The notes: a model not told the origin generated them from the letters alone. A DNA stretch of 64,000 nt from an uncultured Roseateles sp. (GCF_963422335.1 NZ_OY729424.1:5084001-5148000); one strand, 5' to 3'; positions 1-9,212 are shown, numbered from the stretch's first letter. Numbers and translations are program-made.

Positions 1-694
1 GCGCCACATTGGCCTCCCACATGCAGCGCAGATAGTCGCTGTCGATGGCCTGGGCAGCGGCGGTGCCCTGAGCCACCACACGGCTGGCGCGGGCCAGCAG
101 GCCATGGGCCATGCCCGGGTTGTCCTGTTTCAGATAGCCGTCGTGCAGGCTGCAGACCATGTGCAGCGCATTCGAATAGCGCTGCACCCGCTCATAGGTC
201 GAGCCCTGCTGCTCGATCAAGCCCAGCGCCTCCTGCATGAAGCGCTCGGCCTCGATGGCGTCGCCCAGTGTCAGATGGCACATGGCCACCCGCTCGATGG
301 CACGGGCGGCCAGCGGCGTGTGTCCGAGGGACTGCGCATCCTGCCAGGCCATGCGCGCCGCCCGCAAAGCCAGCTCGTGCATGGCCAGCTGGCTGTGGGC
401 GAACGACATATGGGTAAGCAGCTCGGCGCGCTGCAGCGAGGGCTGGTCCAGCGGCACCAGGCCCAGCAAGCGCACGCAGTCCTGCAGCACGGCATCGAAG
501 CGTTCGAACTTGAGCCGGCAACGCACGCGCAGCATCAGGGCCCGGAACAGCAACTCCTCGGAGCGGCATTCGATCGGGTCGTCCACCACACGCAGCACCG
601 CATCGCTGGCGCGCAAGGTCTCATCGAATCGGGCCAGCTCGAAACTCTGTTCGGCCTGCTCCAGCAGGGTCTGGCAATGGCGTAACTGCGACAT
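1..694 (-). CDS. helical-repeat (TPR-like) protein, N-terminal part, cut by window edge
   Basis: An open frame reads from an ATG at 694 to the left edge with no stop, about 231 codons. It is rich in Ala and Leu and consists of successive amphipathic helix pairs in the style of TPR repeats, for example ALRAARMAWQDAQSLGHTPL followed by AARAIERVAMCHLTLGDAIEAE. No signal peptide or membrane segment is visible. In betaproteobacteria such N-terminal halves often precede a GGDEF or other signalling output domain, but that part would lie outside the window, so the output is unknown. The shorter open frames on either strand here are shadows of this gene. The call as a real gene is firm; the function is not. 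Confidence 0.7.
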   Translation of the reverse strand, partial: MSQLRHCQTLLEQAEQSFELARFDETLRASDAVLRVVDDPIECRSEELLFRALMLRVRCRLKFERFDAVLQDCVRLLGLVPLDQPSLQRAELLTHMSFAHSQLAMHELALRAARMAWQDAQSLGHTPLAARAIERVAMCHLTLGDAIEAERFMQEALGLIEQQGSTYERVQRYSNALHMVCSLHDGYLKQDNPGMAHGLLARASRVVAQGTAAAQAIDSDYLRCMWEANVA

Positions 695-802
695 CCGGCT
701 CGACGTTTCACGGTCCCAAAAAACAATCTGGCCCGGATCGTAGCGCTGCACGCTGACGCCGGGCCAACAAATATGCTAAAAATTGCAGGCCTGACCTCTC
801 CT

Positions 803-1312
803 TCAGTAGGCGCCCATATAGTCCTTCTTGCCCACCTCGACGCCGCTGTGGCGCAGGATGCCGTAGGCCGTGGTGACATGGAAGAAGAACTGCGGCAGGC
901 CGTAGTGCAGCAGATAGTCCTGGCCCGTGAAACGGCGTTCCTTGGGCGTGCCGGGGCGGGTGATGATTTCGCGGCTGGCAGCGGCGGCAAACTGCTCGGG
1001 CTTCAGCCCGGCAAGAAAGGCCTGGGTCTTGGCGATGCGCCCGTGCAGATCGGCAAAGCCCTGCTCGCTGGCCTCGAACACCGGCACCTCGACACCCGCC
1101 AGGCGTGCGCTGACGCTGGCGGCAAAGTCGCAGGCCACCTGCACCTGGCGCAACAGGGTGAACATATCTGGGAACAGCCGCGCCTGCAGCAGCGCCGAGG
1201 GCTCGATATTGCGCGCCGTGGCATGGGCCTCGGCCTTGGCCAGCACATCGTCCAGGCCGCCCAGCATCTGCTTGAAAACGGGTATGGCGCTTGAATACAT
1301 CAGTTCGGTCAT
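803..1312 (-). CDS. DUF1993 family protein
   Basis: A 169-residue protein beginning MTELMYSSAIPVF. This matches the typical start of DUF1993 proteins, so I prefer the ATG at 1312 over the in-frame start at 1339. The body is all-helical, with the family-like stretch FTGQDYLLHYGLPQFFFHVT near the C-terminus. That resembles the conserved HxxxPxFxFHxxTAYxILRHxG region of this family, which is related to DinB-like four-helix bundles. The biochemical role of DUF1993 is not established. It stands alone, convergent with nothing obvious and divergent from the sensor kinase at 1515. Confidence 0.82.
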   Translation of the reverse strand: MTELMYSSAIPVFKQMLGGLDDVLAKAEAHATARNIEPSALLQARLFPDMFTLLRQVQVACDFAASVSARLAGVEVPVFEASEQGFADLHGRIAKTQAFLAGLKPEQFAAAASREIITRPGTPKERRFTGQDYLLHYGLPQFFFHVTTAYGILRHSGVEVGKKDYMGAY

Positions 1313-1467
1313 GGGGGTTCCAGTGGGAGGCAATGCCACATTCTCGCAGGCCTGGTCCGGCCGGGAGCCCGTTAAAGCAGGCCTAAATTCGATAAAAATG
1401 ATTATTTAACTCAAGAACCGGTGACCGGCACCGATAGAACTCTCTGGTTGACCACATCAGGAGCCAC

Positions 1468-1518
1468 GTGAGCAAACCGAAGCGCCCCATCGTCACCGCC
1501 AATCGTTCGGCCGCATGA
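1468..1518 (+). CDS. possible 16-residue leader peptide coupled to the sensor kinase
   Basis: A short frame opens with GTG at 1468, preceded by a good ribosome-binding site (CAGGAG at 1458-1463). It encodes MSKPKRPIVTANRSAA and ends in TGA at 1516-1518. The stop overlaps the ATG of the kinase (1515) in the arrangement ATGA. The kinase itself has no clear ribosome-binding site of its own, so translation of this mini-frame could deliver ribosomes to it. It may instead be a chance frame. Confidence 0.4.
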   Translation: MSKPKRPIVTANRSAA

Positions 1519-4046
1519 AGCCTGCCGGCCCGGACTCCATGCCCAGCGGTCTGCAACACTCCCACAGCATCGATGCCAGTCTGCTGCTGGCTGCCTATGA
1601 GCGCAAACAGCTGAACCTGCTGATGACCGCTGCGGCCATGGCGCTGGTGGTGGCAACGGTACTGAAGACCGCTGTATTTCCTACCCACCTGATGTGGCTC
1701 TGGGCCGCCGTCGTCCTGTTCTGCACCGCCCTGGGCTGGCTGGAGTCGCGCGCGTTCCGTCGCGCCGTGCCGACACCCCAGGCCCTGACGCCCGCGCAGC
1801 TGCTGCGATGGCAGCGCATCTTCATCGCCCAGGCCCTGCTGGCCGGGGCGGCCTGGGCCCTGGGTCCGGTCCTGCTGGTGGGTCATGCGCAGAGTGCCGA
1901 ACTGGCGCTGCTGGTGAGCCTGCTGCTGTGCGTCTGCGCCGTCGCCATGACCTCGGTGGCCGAGCAGCGCGGCGCCATGCAGGCCTTCCTGCTGGCCACG
2001 CTGCTGCCGGTGGCTCTGGCGCTGGCATTGAACGGGGACACGGTGCAGCGCATGCTGGCGATGGTGCTGCTGGGAGGCATGACGCTGATGATCATCGTCG
2101 GCCGCAATGCCCATCAGGCCATGCGCACCCAGCTCGAGACCCAGCAAGAACTGCGCGCGATGCTCGACGCTTCGCAAGACGCGGTGGTCGGCATCGATGA
2201 CCGGGGCCTGATCACCGACTGGAACCTCAAGGCCCAGACCGTGTTCGACCGCAGCCCGCAGCAGGCCCTGGGCCAGGCCTTCGAGGCGGTGCTGGTTCCG
2301 CAGCGGCACCGTGCCAGCTACCGCGAAGCGCTGGCGCAGTTCCTGACCCATGGCGATGAGGGGCGCATGAACCGCCGTATCGAGACCACGGCGCTGCGCC
2401 GCAATGGCGAAGAGTTTCCTGCCGAGGTGGCGATCACACCATTGAAATCGGGCCGCAGGCACCGCTTCACCGCCTTCATCGCCGACATCACCGAGCGCAA
2501 GGCGGCCGAATCGAGGCTGGCACTGTTTCGCCGCGTGTTCGACGCCAGCAGCCAGCTGATCAGCATCCTGGATGGCGATGGCAAGGCGCTGTACCAGAAC
2601 CGCGCCCATGCGCTTGAGCTGGGTTACAGCGATGAGGAAATCCGGGGCAGGCACTTCTCCCTGACGGTGGCGCCGGAAAGCATGGCGACCCTGCCCGAGG
2701 AACTCCGCAAGGCCATGCTCGAAGACCGGCGCTGGACCGGCCAGCTGACCCTGCGCCGCAAAGATGGCAGCAGCTTCATAGCCAACAACAATATCGGCTT
2801 CATCCAGGACGAAGCCGGGAAGGTGCAGTACGGCTTCAACATTTTCAGCGACTTCAGCGCAGAGCTGGCGCGGCGCAATGAGCTGGCCCAGGCCAAGGAG
2901 GAGGCCGAGCGCGCCAACGCGGCCAAGTCGGACTTCCTGTCGAGCATGAGTCACGAGCTGCGCACGCCGATGAACGCCATCATCGGCTTTGCGCAGATGC
3001 TCGAGTTCGACAGCGCGCTCAATGCCGACCAGCAGGACAATGTGCACGAGATCCTGAAGGCCGGCCGGCATCTGCTCGAGCTGATCAATGAGGTCCTGGA
3101 CCTGGCCAAGATCGAGGCCGGGCACGCCAATCTGTCGCTGGAGGCGGTGGACCTGGGTCTGCTGGTCGATGACTGCCGCCAGCTGCTGCAACCACTGGCG
3201 GCGCAGCGGCAGATCCGAATGCACCTGCAGGTGCCCGAGCAGACCCTGGTGCGCGCCGACCGCGTGCGGCTCAAGCAGGTGCTGCTGAACCTGCTGTCTA
3301 ATGCGGTCAAGTACAACCGCGAGGGTGGCGACATCAGGCTGACGGTGCAGACGCTTGCCGAGGCTCGGCTTCGCATCACCGTAACCGACACCGGCGCAGG
3401 CATCGCACCGGAGCGCATTGCCGAGTTGTTCCAACCCTTCAACCGGCTGGACGCGGCCCACGGCGAGGTTGAGGGCACGGGCATAGGCCTGACCATCACC
3501 CGGCGACTGATGTTGATGATGGACGGCACGGTGGGTGTGGACAGCCCGCCTGGGCTGGGCGCCAGCTTCTGGGTCGAGCTGCCGGGCGCCGAGGTCGGCA
3601 CCTCCGCCACGGCCGCCAGGCCAGCCCCAGGGCCGGCCTTGTCCGACTGCTCCCAGTCGTCCTCCCAGGTACTGTGCATCGACGACAACCCGGTCAATCT
3701 GAAGCTGATGGCGCAGCTCTTTGGCTTGCGCGCTGACACCAAGCTGTTGATGGCTCTCGGCCCCGAGGAGGGCATAGAGCTGGCGCTGGCACACCGCCCC
3801 GACCTGATCGTGCTGGACATCAATATGCCCGCTCTGGACGGCTACCAGGTGCTGGCGTTGCTGAAGGCCAGTCCGGGGTTGGCAGGCACTCCCGTGATCG
3901 CCGTCACGGCCAATGCCATGCCGCACGACATCGCCCGCGGCATGGCGGCAGGCTTCGCCGCCTATCTGACCAAGCCGCTGGATGCCCGGCAGTTTCTGAA
4001 CACGGTCACGCGGTACCTGGCCCCCGGAGCGGAGCAACCCACATGA
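1515..4046 (+). CDS. membrane hybrid histidine kinase with two PAS domains and a receiver
   Basis: An 843-residue sensor kinase. Six hydrophobic segments span roughly residues 33-195. They are followed by PAS1 (about 212-335), PAS2 (about 340-455) and a HisKA dimerisation domain with the phospho-acceptor motif SHELRTPMNAIIGF near residue 480. The HATPase domain has an N-box (NLLSNAVKYN, about 592), G1 (DTGAGIAP, about 625) and G2 (GTGIGLTITRR, about 653). The receiver domain begins VLCIDDNPVNLKLM (about 717), with the phospho-Asp in LDINMP near 767 and the conserved Lys in YLTKPLD. Its stop overlaps the start of the HD-GYP regulator by four bases, so the two form one signalling pair, probably lowering c-di-GMP in response to an unknown signal. 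Confidence 0.95.
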   Translation: MKPAGPDSMPSGLQHSHSIDASLLLAAYERKQLNLLMTAAAMALVVATVLKTAVFPTHLMWLWAAVVLFCTALGWLESRAFRRAVPTPQALTPAQLLRWQRIFIAQALLAGAAWALGPVLLVGHAQSAELALLVSLLLCVCAVAMTSVAEQRGAMQAFLLATLLPVALALALNGDTVQRMLAMVLLGGMTLMIIVGRNAHQAMRTQLETQQELRAMLDASQDAVVGIDDRGLITDWNLKAQTVFDRSPQQALGQAFEAVLVPQRHRASYREALAQFLTHGDEGRMNRRIETTALRRNGEEFPAEVAITPLKSGRRHRFTAFIADITERKAAESRLALFRRVFDASSQLISILDGDGKALYQNRAHALELGYSDEEIRGRHFSLTVAPESMATLPEELRKAMLEDRRWTGQLTLRRKDGSSFIANNNIGFIQDEAGKVQYGFNIFSDFSAELARRNELAQAKEEAERANAAKSDFLSSMSHELRTPMNAIIGFAQMLEFDSALNADQQDNVHEILKAGRHLLELINEVLDLAKIEAGHANLSLEAVDLGLLVDDCRQLLQPLAAQRQIRMHLQVPEQTLVRADRVRLKQVLLNLLSNAVKYNREGGDIRLTVQTLAEARLRITVTDTGAGIAPERIAELFQPFNRLDAAHGEVEGTGIGLTITRRLMLMMDGTVGVDSPPGLGASFWVELPGAEVGTSATAARPAPGPALSDCSQSSSQVLCIDDNPVNLKLMAQLFGLRADTKLLMALGPEEGIELALAHRPDLIVLDINMPALDGYQVLALLKASPGLAGTPVIAVTANAMPHDIARGMAAGFAAYLTKPLDARQFLNTVTRYLAPGAEQPT

Positions 4047-5101
4047 CCGAACTTCGACTTGAACATGCCCGAATCTTTTTGGTGGACGACGAGCCCGCCA
4101 ATCTGAAGCTGCTGGACAAGCTGCTGCGGGTGCAGGGCTATCGTCAGCTGGTACCGATCCAGGACCCGCGCGAGGTGCTGAGGCTTTACCGGGAGGTGCG
4201 GCCGGACCTGATACTGCTGGACATCAATATGCCGCATCTCGACGGCTTCGAGGTGATGAAGCAGTTGCAGGCGCTGAAGGATCCGCTGCTGCCGCCCATC
4301 GTCATCCTCACCGCCCAGCACGGGCGCGAGCATCTGATGAAGTCGCTGATGGCCGGCGCGCGAGACTTCATCGGCAAGCCCTTCGACCGCATCGAGCTGC
4401 TGATGCGCGTGACCAATCTGCTCGACGCCCAGCTCGCACACCGCATGATGCACGACCAGAAAGCGGTGCTTGAGGACATGGTGCGCGCGCGCACCGAGGC
4501 GCTGAATCAGACCCGGCTGCAGGTCGTGCATCGGCTGGGCCGCGCGGCCGAGTACCGCGACAACGAGACCGGGTTGCACATCCTGCGCATGAGCCAGTAT
4601 GCAGCACTGCTGGCACGCAGCCTGGGCTGGAGCGAGCCCGACTGCGAGCTGTTGCTGCATGCCAGCCCTATGCACGATGTCGGCAAGATCGGCATTCCGG
4701 ACGCCATCCTGCTCAAGCCGGGCAAGCTCGACGCGGCCGAGTGGGAAGTCATGAAGACCCACGCCAGCATCGGCGCCGACATCCTCGACGGTGGTGACTC
4801 CGACCTGCTGCGCCTGGCAGCCAAGATTGCGCTGACTCATCACGAAAAATGGGACGGCAGCGGCTACCCCGCCGGACTGCGAGGCAGCGATATCGACCAG
4901 GCCGGTCGCATCGTCGCCGTGGCTGATGTGTTCGATGCGCTGACCTCACCGAGGCCCTACAAAAAGGCCTGGCCGCTGGACGAGGCGCTTGCCTTCATTC
5001 GTGCGCAGTCCGGCAGCCATTTCGACCCCGAGGTGGTGCAGCACTTCGAGCTCAGGACGGCCGAAATCCTGGCCATACGCGAACAACACCTGGAAGCATG
5101 A
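4043..5101 (+). CDS. response regulator with HD-GYP phosphodiesterase domain
   Basis: A 352-residue two-domain protein. The N-terminal receiver has the acidic pair in FLVDDEPANLK, the phospho-Asp in LLDINMPHLDGF and the Lys in FIGKPFD. A helical linker leads to a complete HD-GYP domain: EYRDNETGLHILRMS, HDVGKIGIPDAILLKPG, and HHEKWDGSGYPAGLRG with the GYP signature. HD-GYP proteins hydrolyse c-di-GMP using a metal centre. The ATG overlaps the stop of the upstream hybrid kinase (ATGA at 4043-4046), so they are co-translated and very likely a cognate pair. Nothing about it looks degenerate. Confidence 0.95.
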   Translation: MTELRLEHARIFLVDDEPANLKLLDKLLRVQGYRQLVPIQDPREVLRLYREVRPDLILLDINMPHLDGFEVMKQLQALKDPLLPPIVILTAQHGREHLMKSLMAGARDFIGKPFDRIELLMRVTNLLDAQLAHRMMHDQKAVLEDMVRARTEALNQTRLQVVHRLGRAAEYRDNETGLHILRMSQYAALLARSLGWSEPDCELLLHASPMHDVGKIGIPDAILLKPGKLDAAEWEVMKTHASIGADILDGGDSDLLRLAAKIALTHHEKWDGSGYPAGLRGSDIDQAGRIVAVADVFDALTSPRPYKKAWPLDEALAFIRAQSGSHFDPEVVQHFELRTAEILAIREQHLEA

Positions 5102-5139
5102 GCGATCGGGCGCCCGCGGTGCCGCCCTAAACTCTGCCC

Positions 5140-6060
5140 ATGCAATTCGCCCCCCTCATCAAAGAAATCGGCCGCGGCAGCAAGGGTGCCCGTGACATGG
5201 ACGGGCCCCAGGCCGAGGCGCTGTTCGGCGCCATCCTCGATGGCCAGGTGCCGGACATGGAACTGGGTGCCATCCTGCTGAGCCTGCGCATCAAGGGTGA
5301 AAGCGCGGCCGAGGTGGCCGGCTTTGTGCGGGCGATGCAGGCACGCACCGCCTCGGTTGAGGTGCCCGCCGGCCCGCGCTGCGTGCTGCTGCCCACCTTC
5401 AACGGCGCGCGCAAGCAGGCCAATCTGATGCCGCTGGTGGCGCTGCTGCTGGCCCGGGCCGGCGTGCCGGTGCTGATACACGGCCGCCATGACTTCGACA
5501 GCCGCGAGAGCCCGTTCGCGCTGCTGGCAGCGTTGGGCATACCGCTGGCCGGCTCGACCACCGAGGCCGCCGAGCATCTGGCGGGACGGCGACTCGCCTG
5601 CCTGCCGCTGGCCGCCCTGAACCCGGGGCTGGACCGGCTGATGGCCCTGCGCCCCCGCCTGGGCGTGCGCAACAGCGGCCACAGCGTCGCCAAGTTGCTC
5701 GACGCTGCCCCCGGCCGCAGCGTGCGCGTGGTGGCCGTCACCCATCCCGAGTATCTGGACAGCATGGGCCAGGCCCTGCCGGGGCTGACCGCCAACGGCG
5801 GCCGGGCCCTGCTGATGCGCGCCAGCGAGGGCGAGGCCTATGCCCATCTGCGCCGCCCGGCCCACCTGATCGGCCATGCTGACGGCCAGGCCAGCGAGCT
5901 TCACGCCGCCGACACGGCCAATATCGACTGGCCGCTGTCGGATGCCGTCGAGGCGGCAGCCAATGCGGCGCTGATTCAAGCGATGCTGGACGGTCGTGAG
6001 GCCTTGCCGCCGCGCATCACGGAGCAGGTGCAGGCACTAACTTGGCTGGCCGAACACTGA
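5140..6060 (+). CDS. ybiB: YbiB-like DNA-binding protein of the TrpD2 family
   Basis: A 306-residue protein of the glycosyltransferase-3 (anthranilate phosphoribosyltransferase-like) fold. The helical N-terminal domain includes ELGAILLSLRIKGESAAEVAGF, typical of this fold. The central region has PTFNGARKQANLMPLVALLL, corresponding to the YbiB/TrpD2 version of the substrate site rather than the catalytic TrpD motif. E. coli YbiB binds nucleic acid and is LexA-regulated; whether the same holds here cannot be read from the sequence. It starts 38 bases after the HD-GYP gene, so it could be carried on the same transcript. It ends just upstream of the sulfate-assimilation promoter region. Confidence 0.85.
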   Translation: MQFAPLIKEIGRGSKGARDMDGPQAEALFGAILDGQVPDMELGAILLSLRIKGESAAEVAGFVRAMQARTASVEVPAGPRCVLLPTFNGARKQANLMPLVALLLARAGVPVLIHGRHDFDSRESPFALLAALGIPLAGSTTEAAEHLAGRRLACLPLAALNPGLDRLMALRPRLGVRNSGHSVAKLLDAAPGRSVRVVAVTHPEYLDSMGQALPGLTANGGRALLMRASEGEAYAHLRRPAHLIGHADGQASELHAADTANIDWPLSDAVEAAANAALIQAMLDGREALPPRITEQVQALTWLAEH

Positions 6061-6077
6061 TCTCAGAATTCTTCATA

Positions 6078-6096
6078 TGCTTATTCGCGATAAGCA
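6078..6096. promoter_or_regulatory. inverted repeat in the sulfur-operon promoter, possible CysB/Cbl site
   Basis: TGCTTAT-N5-ATAAGCA is a perfect 7-bp inverted repeat with a 5-bp spacer. It is followed by AT-rich promoter-like sequence (TATATATAAA at 6118-6127), in the 111-base gap before the first gene of the sulfate-assimilation operon. LysR-type regulators such as CysB recognise palindromes of this size (T-N11-A). The assignment to CysB is inferred from the genes downstream. Confidence 0.55.
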
Positions 6097-6171
6097 ATCT
6101 ACGAATCAGTAGTTTGTCTATATATAAAGCCTGCCTACAGTCCGCACCCTAGGGTTGCCACCGAGGCGACC

Positions 6172-6957
6172 TTGCTTCAAGGGGCAGATTTGGACTGGAT
6201 TGCAGTGGCAAGCGGATTTGGCGTCGGCGCCATCGTCGGTATCACCGGCGTGGGCGGCGGTTCGCTGATGACGCCCTTGCTGCTGTCGGTGTTCAAGCTG
6301 AACCCGGCTGTGGCCATAGGCACCGATCTGTGGTTTGCGGCACTGACCAAGATGTCGGGCTCGGTGGCCCATGCCCGCCACGGCCATGTGAACTGGCAGA
6401 TCACCCGCCGCCTGCTGGCCGGCAGCATTCCGGCCTCGCTGGCCACCGTGGCGCTGATGCATTTCACCGGCATCACCAAGGGCTGGGCGGCGGCGCTGAC
6501 CTTCTCGCTGGGCATCGCCCTGCTGCTGACTGCCGTCGTGGTGGCCTTCAAGCAATCGTGGCAGATCGTCGGCCTGAAGCTGGAGCGCTACATCACCGAG
6601 CCGCGCAAGCCAGCGCTGACCGTGCTCTCCGGCGTGCTGCTGGGCGTGCTGGTGTCGCTCAGCTCGATCGGCGCCGGCGCGATTGGCGCGACCCTGATTC
6701 TGTTGATCTACCCCCGTTTGTCGGCCCGCCAGATCGTTGGCAGCGACATTGCGCACGCCGTGCCGCTGACCCTGGTGGCCGGCATCGGCCACGCCACCCT
6801 GGGCAATGTCGATTGGCAGCTGCTGGTGCCGCTGCTGGTCGGCTCCATCCCCGGCATCTGGCTCGGCGCCCAGCTGACGCGCAAGTTGCCCGAGGGCCTG
6901 GTGCGCGGCCTGCTGTGCGGCTCGCTGGTGCTGGCCGGCCTCAAAGTCATCCATTAA
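6172..6957 (+). CDS. TauE/SafE-family sulfite or sulfur-anion permease
   Basis: A 261-residue polytopic membrane protein with about eight hydrophobic segments. It has the family's repeated glycine-rich motif: VGAIVGITGVGGGSLMTPLL in the first half and LSSIGAGAIGATLILLIYP in the second. The start is a TTG at 6172 with GAGG at 6163-6166; no ATG is available before the first membrane segment. TauE/SafE proteins move sulfite, sulfoacetate or related anions. Here it leads the assimilatory sulfate operon, 15 bases before the sulfite reductase gene, so a role in sulfur-anion transport is a reasonable inference. The direction of transport is not evident. Confidence 0.88.
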   Translation: MLQGADLDWIAVASGFGVGAIVGITGVGGGSLMTPLLLSVFKLNPAVAIGTDLWFAALTKMSGSVAHARHGHVNWQITRRLLAGSIPASLATVALMHFTGITKGWAAALTFSLGIALLLTAVVVAFKQSWQIVGLKLERYITEPRKPALTVLSGVLLGVLVSLSSIGAGAIGATLILLIYPRLSARQIVGSDIAHAVPLTLVAGIGHATLGNVDWQLLVPLLVGSIPGIWLGAQLTRKLPEGLVRGLLCGSLVLAGLKVIH

Positions 6958-6972
6958 GAACGCTGAGACGAG

Positions 6973-8691
6973 ATGTACCACTACAACGATTTCGACCGCC
7001 AATTCGTCCATGCCCGCGCCGCGCAGTTCCGCGACCAGCTGGAGCGCAACCTCGCCGGCAGCCTGAGCGATGACGAATTCCGCCCGCTGCGCCTGCAGAA
7101 CGGCTGGTATGTGCAGCGCCATGCACCGATGCTGCGCGTGGCCGTGCCCTATGGCGCACTGAGCAGCAAGCAGTTGCGCGCGCTGGCGGCCATTGCTCGC
7201 GAATACGACCGCGGCTACGGCCATTTCACGACCCGCCAGAACCTGCAATACAACTGGATTCCGCTGGTCAAGAGCGCCGACGTGATGGATGCACTGGCGG
7301 CGGTGGACATGCACGGCATCCAGACCAGCGGCAACTGCATACGCAATATCACTAGCGATGCGCTGGCCGGCGTGGCCGCCGACGAGATCGTCGATCCCCG
7401 CCCCTACTGCGAAATCCTGCGCCAGTGGAGCACCCTGCACCCCGAGTTCGCCTTCCTGCCGCGCAAGTTCAAGATTGCCGTCAGCGGTGCCGTCGAAGAC
7501 CGCGCCGCCATTGCCTGGCATGACATCGGCCTGCAACTGCTGAAGAACACCGCCGGCGAGGTCGGCTTCAAGGTGCTGGTCGGCGGCGGCATGGGCCGCA
7601 CGCCCATCATCGGCACGGTGATTGCCGACTTCCTGCCCTGGAACCAGATCCTGGTCTTCATCGAGGCCATCGTGCGCGTCTACAACCGCTACGGCCGGCG
7701 CGACAACGCCTACAAGGCGCGCATCAAGATCCTGGTCAAGGCCGAGGGCCAGAAGTTCATCGACGCCGTGCACGTCGAATTCAAGAACATCCTGGAGCGT
7801 GACGAACAGGGCGCCGCCCACATCGTGCCCCAGGCCGAGCTGGACCGCGTGGCCGCGCACTTCGTGACGCCCGCCGCCGTGCAGCCGCTTGACCGCATCG
7901 AGCTGCTCAGTGCTGATGCACCGCAGGCCTACCGCCGCTGGATTGAGCGCAACGTCCATGCCCACCGCGTCAGCGGCTATCGCTCGGTGACGCTGTCGCT
8001 GAAACGCACCGGCCAGGCGCCGGGCGACGCCACCGACAGCCAGATGGAGCTGGCCGCCGACCTGGCCGACCGCTTCAGCCAGGGCGAGCTGCGCGTCAGC
8101 CATGACCAGAATCTGGTGCTGCCCTGGGTGCGCGAGAGCGATCTGGCCGAGTTGTTCCAGGCCGCCAAGGCCGCCAGCTTTGCCACGCCGAACATCGGCC
8201 TGTTGACCGACATGATTGCCTGCCCCGGCGGCGACTTCTGCGCGCTGGCCAATGCCCGCTCGATCCCGATCGCTGCGGACCTGACCGCGCGCTACGAAGA
8301 CCTCGACGAGCTCTACGACATCGGCGACATCGACCTGCACATCAGCGGCTGCATCAACAGCTGCGGCCACCACCACAGCGGCCATATCGGCATCCTCGGC
8401 GTCGACAAGGACGGCAAGGAGTGGTACCAGATTTCGCTGGGCGGCTCCGACGGCTCCACCCTCAGCGGCGCCTCGGTGCCCGGCAAGGTGATTGGCCCGT
8501 CCTTCGCCGCCGACGAGGTGGCCGACGTGATCGAGGCCGTGGTCCAGACCTACCGCAAGGAGCGCGCCGCCGACGAGCGCTTCATCGACACCGTGCGCCG
8601 CATCGGCCTGGAGCCATTCAAGGCACCGGCCAACGCCGTGCGCACCTCCACCGGCGCGGCCAGCCATGTGGCCGCCGCGGTCACCGCCTGA
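6973..8691 (+). CDS. cysI: sulfite reductase hemoprotein (nitrite/sulfite reductase family)
   Basis: A 572-residue ferredoxin-nitrite/sulfite reductase family protein. Two ferrodoxin-like half domains are visible (GHFTTRQNLQYNWI near residue 90; GELRVSHDQNLVLPWV near 370). The four cysteine ligands of the coupled siroheme-[4Fe-4S] centre lie in CPGGDFC (residues 417 and 423) and CINSC (460 and 464), the standard C-x5-C-xn-C-x3-C spacing. It reduces sulfite to sulfide in cysteine biosynthesis. Neighbours cysH, cysD, cysN and a siroheme methyltransferase support sulfite rather than nitrite as the substrate. No separate flavoprotein subunit is present nearby, so the electron donor is unknown; the ferredoxin at 13157 is a candidate. 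Confidence 0.93.
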   Translation: MYHYNDFDRQFVHARAAQFRDQLERNLAGSLSDDEFRPLRLQNGWYVQRHAPMLRVAVPYGALSSKQLRALAAIAREYDRGYGHFTTRQNLQYNWIPLVKSADVMDALAAVDMHGIQTSGNCIRNITSDALAGVAADEIVDPRPYCEILRQWSTLHPEFAFLPRKFKIAVSGAVEDRAAIAWHDIGLQLLKNTAGEVGFKVLVGGGMGRTPIIGTVIADFLPWNQILVFIEAIVRVYNRYGRRDNAYKARIKILVKAEGQKFIDAVHVEFKNILERDEQGAAHIVPQAELDRVAAHFVTPAAVQPLDRIELLSADAPQAYRRWIERNVHAHRVSGYRSVTLSLKRTGQAPGDATDSQMELAADLADRFSQGELRVSHDQNLVLPWVRESDLAELFQAAKAASFATPNIGLLTDMIACPGGDFCALANARSIPIAADLTARYEDLDELYDIGDIDLHISGCINSCGHHHSGHIGILGVDKDGKEWYQISLGGSDGSTLSGASVPGKVIGPSFAADEVADVIEAVVQTYRKERAADERFIDTVRRIGLEPFKAPANAVRTSTGAASHVAAAVTA

Positions 8692-8702
8692 AGGATCACG
8701 AC

Positions 8703-9212
8703 ATGAAGTTCATTGACACCCATCAAGACGCCTGGCACCAGGTCATTGGCGAAGACGGCCCCAAGCCCGACCCGGATCCACGCCCCAATCTGCTGCTGAG
8801 CCTGGAGCAATGGCATGCCGTGCGCGACCACTGGCCCGCGGGCCTGGCCACCGGTGTGATCGTGCCCAATGACGCCGACATCGAGACCCTGGAGCAAGAC
8901 CTGCCCCGCCTGCAGCTGATCGTGCTGCAATTCCCCAAGTGGGTGGACGGCCGCGCCTACAGCCAGGCACGCCTGCTGCGCTCGCGCTACCGCTATGCCG
9001 GCGAGGTGCGCGCCATCGGCGACGTGCTGGTGGACATGCTGCAACTGCTTGCCCGGACAGGCTTCGACGCTGTCGTGCTGCGCCACGACCAAAGCGTCAC
9101 CGCAGCCCAGCGCGCGCTGGGTTTCTTCCCGGCCCACTACCAGGGCGACACCCAGGACAACCGGCCCTGGTTTCTGAAGACGGCGACGCAAACATCGCTT
9201 GAGGTGCAGTGA
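8703..9212 (+). CDS. DUF934 protein of the sulfate-assimilation operon
   Basis: A 169-residue soluble protein starting at ATG 8703, 11 bases after the sulfite reductase stop. It contains the DUF934 hallmarks FPKWVDGRAYSQARLLRSRY and GEVRAIGDVLVDMLQLLARTGFDA. DUF934 genes are almost always found between sulfite reductase and cysH in proteobacteria. An accessory role in sulfite reduction has been suggested from that context, but I know of no firm activity. Its stop (9210-9212) shares one base with the ATG of cysH. A longer frame extends upstream to 8421 but lies inside the cysI gene and is not the true start. Confidence 0.88.
   Translation: MKFIDTHQDAWHQVIGEDGPKPDPDPRPNLLLSLEQWHAVRDHWPAGLATGVIVPNDADIETLEQDLPRLQLIVLQFPKWVDGRAYSQARLLRSRYRYAGEVRAIGDVLVDMLQLLARTGFDAVVLRHDQSVTAAQRALGFFPAHYQGDTQDNRPWFLKTATQTSLEVQ

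Noticed and set aside
1383..4037. Very long minus-strand open frame (884 codons) opposite the sensor kinase
   Set aside because: It is the antisense shadow of a gene with clear PAS, HisKA, HATPase and receiver motifs; GC-rich codon bias keeps the opposite frame free of stops. The translated sequence is low-complexity, rich in His, Gln, Gly and Ala.
6118..8667. 849-codon minus-strand open frame opposite the permease and sulfite reductase genes
   Set aside because: Antisense of well-supported cys genes; the composition is that of a shadow frame.
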